The notes beneath the pieces were generated by a model. It was not told the origin of the DNA and searched no databases. It saw only the letters and a list, made by a program, of their open reading frames with translations. Made by a program: the position numbers and the translations under genes. DNA of 64,000 nt, from assembly GCA_964388835.1 (NCBI GenBank), contig CAYMBZ010000002.1:17216-81215 (forward strand), read 5' to 3'. The stretch is from UBA1738 sp964388835. GTDB lineage: Bacteria > Bacillota > Clostridia > UBA1381. Shown in pieces: positions 62,601 to 64,000 of this stretch (position 1 is the first letter of the stretch; each line of letters opens with the position of its first letter).

Positions 62601-63837
62601 CATTGCATCCCGATAATGTCCAGTTTTTCGGACTTCTTCCACTATATTGAGCATTATCATTTCCCGTTATAAATGTATATGAAGAAAGCACAACGGGTTT
62701 TTCTGCTTTTATAATCAGATATCCCTTGCCCCCGTGTACACACCATTTTGTAAATGTGCTTCCCGAATTGTTTCCGTCAAAAAGATTTCCGTAGTCTTCA
62801 TCATCCACGCCACCTCTTGTGCCGTCAATAATCTCAAAAGTTACATTTTCGTTCCATTTTGCATAAACCGTTATATCAGAGGAAACAGTTGCTCCTGCCG
62901 CAAAGCATGTTCCCCAATCGCCGCCTGAGCCGTTTTTGGTATACCAGCCGTCAAAAATAAATCCGCTTCTTGTTGGATTTTCGGTCGGCAAGCCGCTTCC
63001 GAATCCTAAAACCGCATAGTTCCCCGCATTTTCGTAGTTTAAGCTGTATGTTATATTATGTTCGCTCCATTTTGCGTAAACCGTTGTGTCGGCTGAAGCG
63101 GTGGACTCTGCCGTAAATTGCGTTCCCCAATCGTCGCCGGCTCCGTTTCCTGTGTACCAGCCGTCAAAGCTGTAACCGTTCCTTGTAGGATTTTGGGTAG
63201 GCAATCCACCGCCCGCAATAACATTGGGTGATGCCTCGGTATCGCCGCCGTTTTTATCAAAGGTTACGTTGTATGCCGTTCTCCATCCGATTTTCATTTC
63301 GGATAATTGCATAAGGTCATACTGAGCACCGTGATTTGACGTAATAACCAGCTTATAGTATTTGTACATACCAGCGTTATTTGCAATTGTAAATTTAAAC
63401 GAGACATTATTTTTATCTTCCATTACCGTATCATCGGTAACACTGTGAATCGCCGTCCATGTACCGCCTGTTTTATTCGCCTCATTATAGTTGTTACATC
63501 CGTAAAGAGTCCAATCCTTAGGATTTCTTCCGGTATGTTGCGAATTATCATTTCCCGTAACAAAGGTATAATCCGTTATAATTACCTGTTTTGACGCTTT
63601 AAAAATTATGTATGGAATATAGTTTATGCCATCTACCGTACCTATTTTGTCGCACCATTTTGTAAAGTTACTTCCGTCAAGCAGTTTGCTGTAACCTTGA
63701 CCTTGCGTATCATTGTTGGCAGTTCCGTCAAGTGCGGTGAATGTTACATTCTCCTCCGCCGCCAACATTCTCGACGGAAAAACTGCTATGCACATTACAA
63801 GTACAAGTATAAATGCCAAAATCCTTTTTGTTTTCAT
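53662..63837 (-). CDS. giant secreted protein: InlB-type repeats, discoidin-like and beta-helix domains
   Basis: A 3391-residue exported protein. Start ATG 63837 has AGGAGG upstream; signal peptide MKTKRILAFILVLVMCIAVF. Order (approximate residues): discoidin/F5-8C-like modules at 30-183, 333-485, 636-786 and 1896-2050 (each with TKWC and GRNPKDWTLYGCN-like motifs); InlB/Listeria-Bacteroides repeats (FDKNGG...VYAKW) between them, about ten in all plus diverged ones; right-handed beta-helix regions at 1083-1540 and about 2113-3113 with GGGIYN-type turns; a Gly/Ser/Thr linker at 1541-1580; two Ig-like stretches; and a Cys-rich segment with paired CxxC near 2053-2113. No LPXTG, SLH or other wall anchor is seen at the C-terminus. 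Likely a glycan- or host-binding adhesin or enzyme; function unknown. Confidence 0.85.
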   Translation of the reverse strand: MKTKRILAFILVLVMCIAVFPSRMLAAEENVTFTALDGTANNDTQGQGYSKLLDGSNFTKWCDKIGTVDGINYIPYIIFKASKQVIITDYTFVTGNDNSQHTGRNPKDWTLYGCNNYNEANKTGGTWTAIHSVTDDTVMEDKNNVSFKFTIANNAGMYKYYKLVITSNHGAQYDLMQLSEMKIGWRTAYNVTFDKNGGDTEASPNVIAGGGLPTQNPTRNGYSFDGWYTGNGAGDDWGTQFTAESTASADTTVYAKWSEHNITYSLNYENAGNYAVLGFGSGLPTENPTRSGFIFDGWYTKNGSGGDWGTCFAAGATVSSDITVYAKWNENVTFEIIDGTRGGVDDEDYGNLFDGNNSGSTFTKWCVHGGKGYLIIKAEKPVVLSSYTFITGNDNAQYSGRSPKNWTLSGCNDYNKDDVKSGTWTEIASVTDDTTIQDVNFTAYNFETNTENSYMYYKLDITRNAGGNVLQLCGLELGYEVAAEYAGTLVYFDKNGGDTMPSPWAIIPGGGLPTQNPTRNGFSFVGWYTKNGAGGDWGESFTADSVVSLTTTVYAKWNEHQITYNLNYEGAGDNTVLGFGSGLPSPKPNRSGYGFAGWYTKSGADGDWGTLFTEKTAVSADTTVYARWIEPVTLEIIGGDSGNVTDTVNEGYGNLFDGKNSGNTFTKWCLHKESGKLIIKATRPILLSSYTFITGNDNFQYKGRSPKTWALYGCNDYDPADSASGTWAEITSVTDDDTIQNVNFTPYTFKADAKASYMYYKLDIVKNAGSDVTQLCGLDFDYYVAAEYADALVYFDKNGGATMPQPQVIAAGGGLPNQNPTRNGYSFAGWYTKNGSDGDWGESFTAESAVSSTGTVYAKWTGHRITYSMNDGSEDAHAVLEYGNTPTNPVKSGRDFEGWYTKNGSDGDWGEKFTAQTTVTGSITVYAKWGNVKITFDKNGGDTEPVPTMIEQGEGLPTQNPTRNGCRFEGWYTKNGADDDWGEEFTAETVLSANATVYAKWHEYNITFKLNDGTESNYGIFGYTKAFPLPDVKKKNAHVSGWYTENGTNDNWGNLFSASTAVTTDMAVYAKWETSHTHCICGVDHAEVGDHKQEKLGTFKPIGTSEELLNASSGTADAPNYYYLTADIVIGGSGNGGWYVLRKNNFVLCLNGHKLAHSYSTETIEVEDGINFTVTDCVGTGTITHSDSSKNSVGVYINDGIFNMYNGNIVNNSSSAGGGVRLVEGTFNMYGGTISENSSANGQYTAHGGGVHLYSTDCTFNMYGGKISNNTATNGSGGGVYGTRTGNKINILGGEISGNTASGGGGGIRFSNGDIKIENALITKNTASANGGGIDIASASSFSMKNSTISENSATDGGGMEVSSNNLEMDNCEFFQNTATRYGGGIFVSSDNISIKNSTVSDNKALEGGGIFTYRKGKIENTEILRNEASLGGGLLLEVNNDEFTISDSTIANNKAKGTDERGGGIRIERGTIKIQDGTDIYGNSAKSGGGISFGGGALDLKNVSISGNTVTENGGGIYSNQYNSLTANGGVYIYDNILLDETGGSDESSGNTSGETGTTEGTGTPESTGAGGDDGGWAVTEPTGEQNNLYLARYRYYPYLANIKLTAAEIQTDTGLIDTKIGVTLEDNEKTISESSETDYSGCFVSDNLNYAVVYNDDGVLKLTEAYIVTFEYGDRSEKVSVVKNTPIAAPEDEPYIEGKTFIGWFIGDEEYDFTKAVKKNITLTARWLSDESVGVSINKNNIYVNVPESGAVLSVALYKDYVLTETITREVTENTTLEIASLGINKENIDKLSVVLLDSSNNPICEAVWLILRIPVFDVVFDKNGGTKDAEPKTLKSNMGLPTAEPQKNGYTFMGWYTKNGTGDDWGTEFTANADVRSNITVYAKWKKVLGVLSMRVLYASGTSSGGESATKLVDGRKTSTNGTKWCVKPSSGTFAEGKSVYAIIAPAESIKLTGYTITTANDTAEYSGRNPKSWKLYGSNDYTNNNSGATWVELASVTDDTLLPAENYASVHYDVTNNNTYYKYYKFEVTAIGNDAVLQIAELEFDYEECEHKWNLQSATGATCLTDAYEIRKCSLCDFEEKTIAAPPLGHNSDNNGNCSRCGKVAEVEVDGVNHSDFKQAFSAVASTGGSIKLIKDVEIDGAVNMPNDVTVTIDLNGYILRTKNSDEVIEIDKGTLNLIDSRPTAVNKLDTTNYPWVRAEDNADGNNIKTYSGGIITGGRIVVKTASHGFNMSAGTIAGCINGSMGTVYLMSNMVMSGNAAIRDCSCYSARAVYISSGSLTMNDNAAIYDCVAPGDYYNNAIYCSTTDGKITMNGSSSIKISGRYNAYAINSDNRGALEVNTSGTIEGDVAVDSIICADNCTNTTVFKGDVDANSISAGLIYGNVSGTINGCKVTYKMSDEENAETYAINVVKSGNKAVKPINPTADGKNFIEWRKDGTAYDFNSTVTADTALTAHWIVADVGTVAELKNALENNLFSIRLVSDITLDETVNISYPLTVDLNGYLLKYEGTTEAPYIFNVSEGKELTIKDTNTTRSHKFDKTNEKWALAATDATGNNIESESGGIIIGRINNSGILNINGPMFAATDGASGLINNSGTLNIEDCIIDGCSGTLINNSGRFNIIDGYISGADTAIDSVVNTGTISAKGGVISASVNNSGTISAAEDAEEFAVCKNIKNTGTISWGTYYGGITNSGDGTISGCQVHYTVDGDELALGVVPNGSGAIAPGITADLDYAIIGWYKDSALTKGWNFTSDDVTGDTTLYAEVIKSKVSTETELNNALAARIQKITLAADIELDESLLIERYVTLDLNGHVLSYAANESQSDCVIYVESNDNAFLKIIDSNPKAEHKFDTSKDLWVLAEDNASGTNIKTVYGGVITGGTGFHSDELYYGGGIVNTGSLTIGGGNIVGCSADMGGAIFNVGELGLDGCNILGCTATYGAGIYNAYYSEMEDTTVAYCTGVSYGNIEEENYTPSRGGGIYNAGYLVLVGSTVENCTADIGGGMSDQGSNHSNITEILETTFKNCEAEYGGGIVGMGMVGMFDSTVEKCKANDFGGGIVIGGEFHLNGSVKDCVAKEGAAVYSAGKLNACGGKIEGEVYNLQEIYADLDAISLAGDSVTAFTGKVINAGKIYDGMYYGGIKNITFTEGKTSLTGTIVSPAVTYMNGKAVYAVYLTSTEENAALPITPVKANSTFDGWYNGENVYGFDTPITENVTLTAKWSGEGVNASPEIEMTSTVISVVSGGENATLYVGAYKQTKLVGMTSKTITDDSDVAIASMGIDISKADTLKAFLWNNDMSPLCAFATASIDTTQSEESLTAESGTFYELTEKREFLQQAAKSQNHSSAETVVSELSKNDFAELFDLGKKANLNMFFADDNMSRFIKISE

Positions 63838-63870
63838 TCTTATTCCTCCTCTTGCCACTGATTTAAGCAA

Positions 63871-63916
63871 AATCAAACGTTTGATTAATTATACTATACA
63901 TTTTTCAAAAAAGCAA
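63871..63916 (-). promoter_or_regulatory. promoter and LacI-type palindrome of the giant gene
   Basis: Minus strand TTGCTT (63911-63916), 17-base spacer, TATAAT (63888-63893). The perfect palindrome AATCAAACGTTTGATT (63871-63886) lies right after the -10, at the transcription start. Its central CG and symmetry are typical for LacI-family operators; it does not match the CcpA site TGNNANCGNTNNCA well. The 84 bases beyond 63916 hold a second TTGACA but no gene that I can see. Confidence 0.6.
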
Positions 63917-64000
63917 TAGTTTTGTAATAAATATATATTTTTTACTTGTAGGTTTGTCAATGATGTGTTACACATTTCAGAAGATTTCTCCATAACGAAC

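Noticed and set aside
63871..63886. Catabolite-responsive element (CcpA site)
   Set aside because: The palindrome lacks the TG...CA ends of the cre consensus; a general LacI-type operator is a better description.
1..64000. tRNA, rRNA, insertion sequences, prophage or defence genes
   Set aside because: None was recognised when reading the intergenic regions and the predicted proteins on both strands.

Overview
The window looks like a chromosomal segment of an anaerobic, low-to-moderate GC, spore-forming Clostridia bacterium, probably an uncultured gut or rumen lineage. Support comes from sporulation genes (SpoIIGA, SigE, a SpoVAC-like protein, a SipL-like DUF3794/LysM protein, a GerMN protein), a clostridial 2-hydroxyacyl-CoA dehydratase activase, an S-layer-homology protein, a secreted serpin and a giant secreted repeat protein. 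Strong AGGAGG-type ribosome sites and many sigma-A promoters with 17-bp spacers fit Firmicutes. I see no rRNA, tRNA, CRISPR array, transposase or phage gene. No database search was possible, so family names rest on motifs and gene order.

Layout. 1-5 kb: the 5' end of an HD-domain gene behind a structured leader, then a large fused dehydratase activase, divergent from a DUF975 membrane protein. 6-10 kb: galM-proB-proA-proC with tandem promoters. 10-11.3 kb: an XRE regulator and an unknown gene. 11.6-16.8 kb (minus): an envelope operon lspA-rluD-ddl-murI-DUF1934-S41 protease. 17-26.4 kb (minus): lon-engB-hlyD-yggS-sepF-ylmH-divIVA-ileS, which joins protein quality control to the division-linked ylm cluster. 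26.5-31.9 kb (plus): a sulfur amino-acid operon, metY, an amino-acid ABC transporter and an Rrf2 regulator. 32-34.2 kb (minus): uraA-pyrR behind a PyrR-type attenuator. 34.2-38.3 kb: a DUF4091 glycosidase-like protein and a secreted serpin. 38.5-42.9 kb (minus): cysE-cysS-mrnC and a split transketolase. 43-48.2 kb: the SipL-like gene, rhamnulokinase, SLH protein, TSCPD protein and GerMN protein. 48.2-49.3 kb: a decayed AraC/GH10 xylanase locus. 49.3-53.5 kb: a MATE exporter with an attenuator-like leader, DUF378, DUF4830 and spoIIGA-sigE-spoVAC. 53.7-63.8 kb: a 3391-residue secreted protein.

The most unusual feature is the roughly 370-base leader of the metY operon (26.5-26.9 kb). A 19-bp inverted repeat overlaps the -35 box and a degenerate copy sits at the start site. 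Downstream are two small ORFs with good ribosome sites, both rich in cysteine and sharing an RFGxC motif, separated by hairpins that can pair in exclusive ways. I infer cysteine sensing at two levels: an Rrf2/CymR-type repressor encoded at the operon's end, and leader-peptide attenuation.

Other regulatory signals are a spoIIG-like promoter with a 21-bp spacer and three Spo0A-like boxes, sigma-E-like promoters with 14-bp spacers before the gerM-like and sipL-like genes, a terminator in the MATE leader, and a LacI-type palindrome at the giant gene's start site. The xylanase and its regulator are pseudogenes bracketed by a 23-bp direct repeat.
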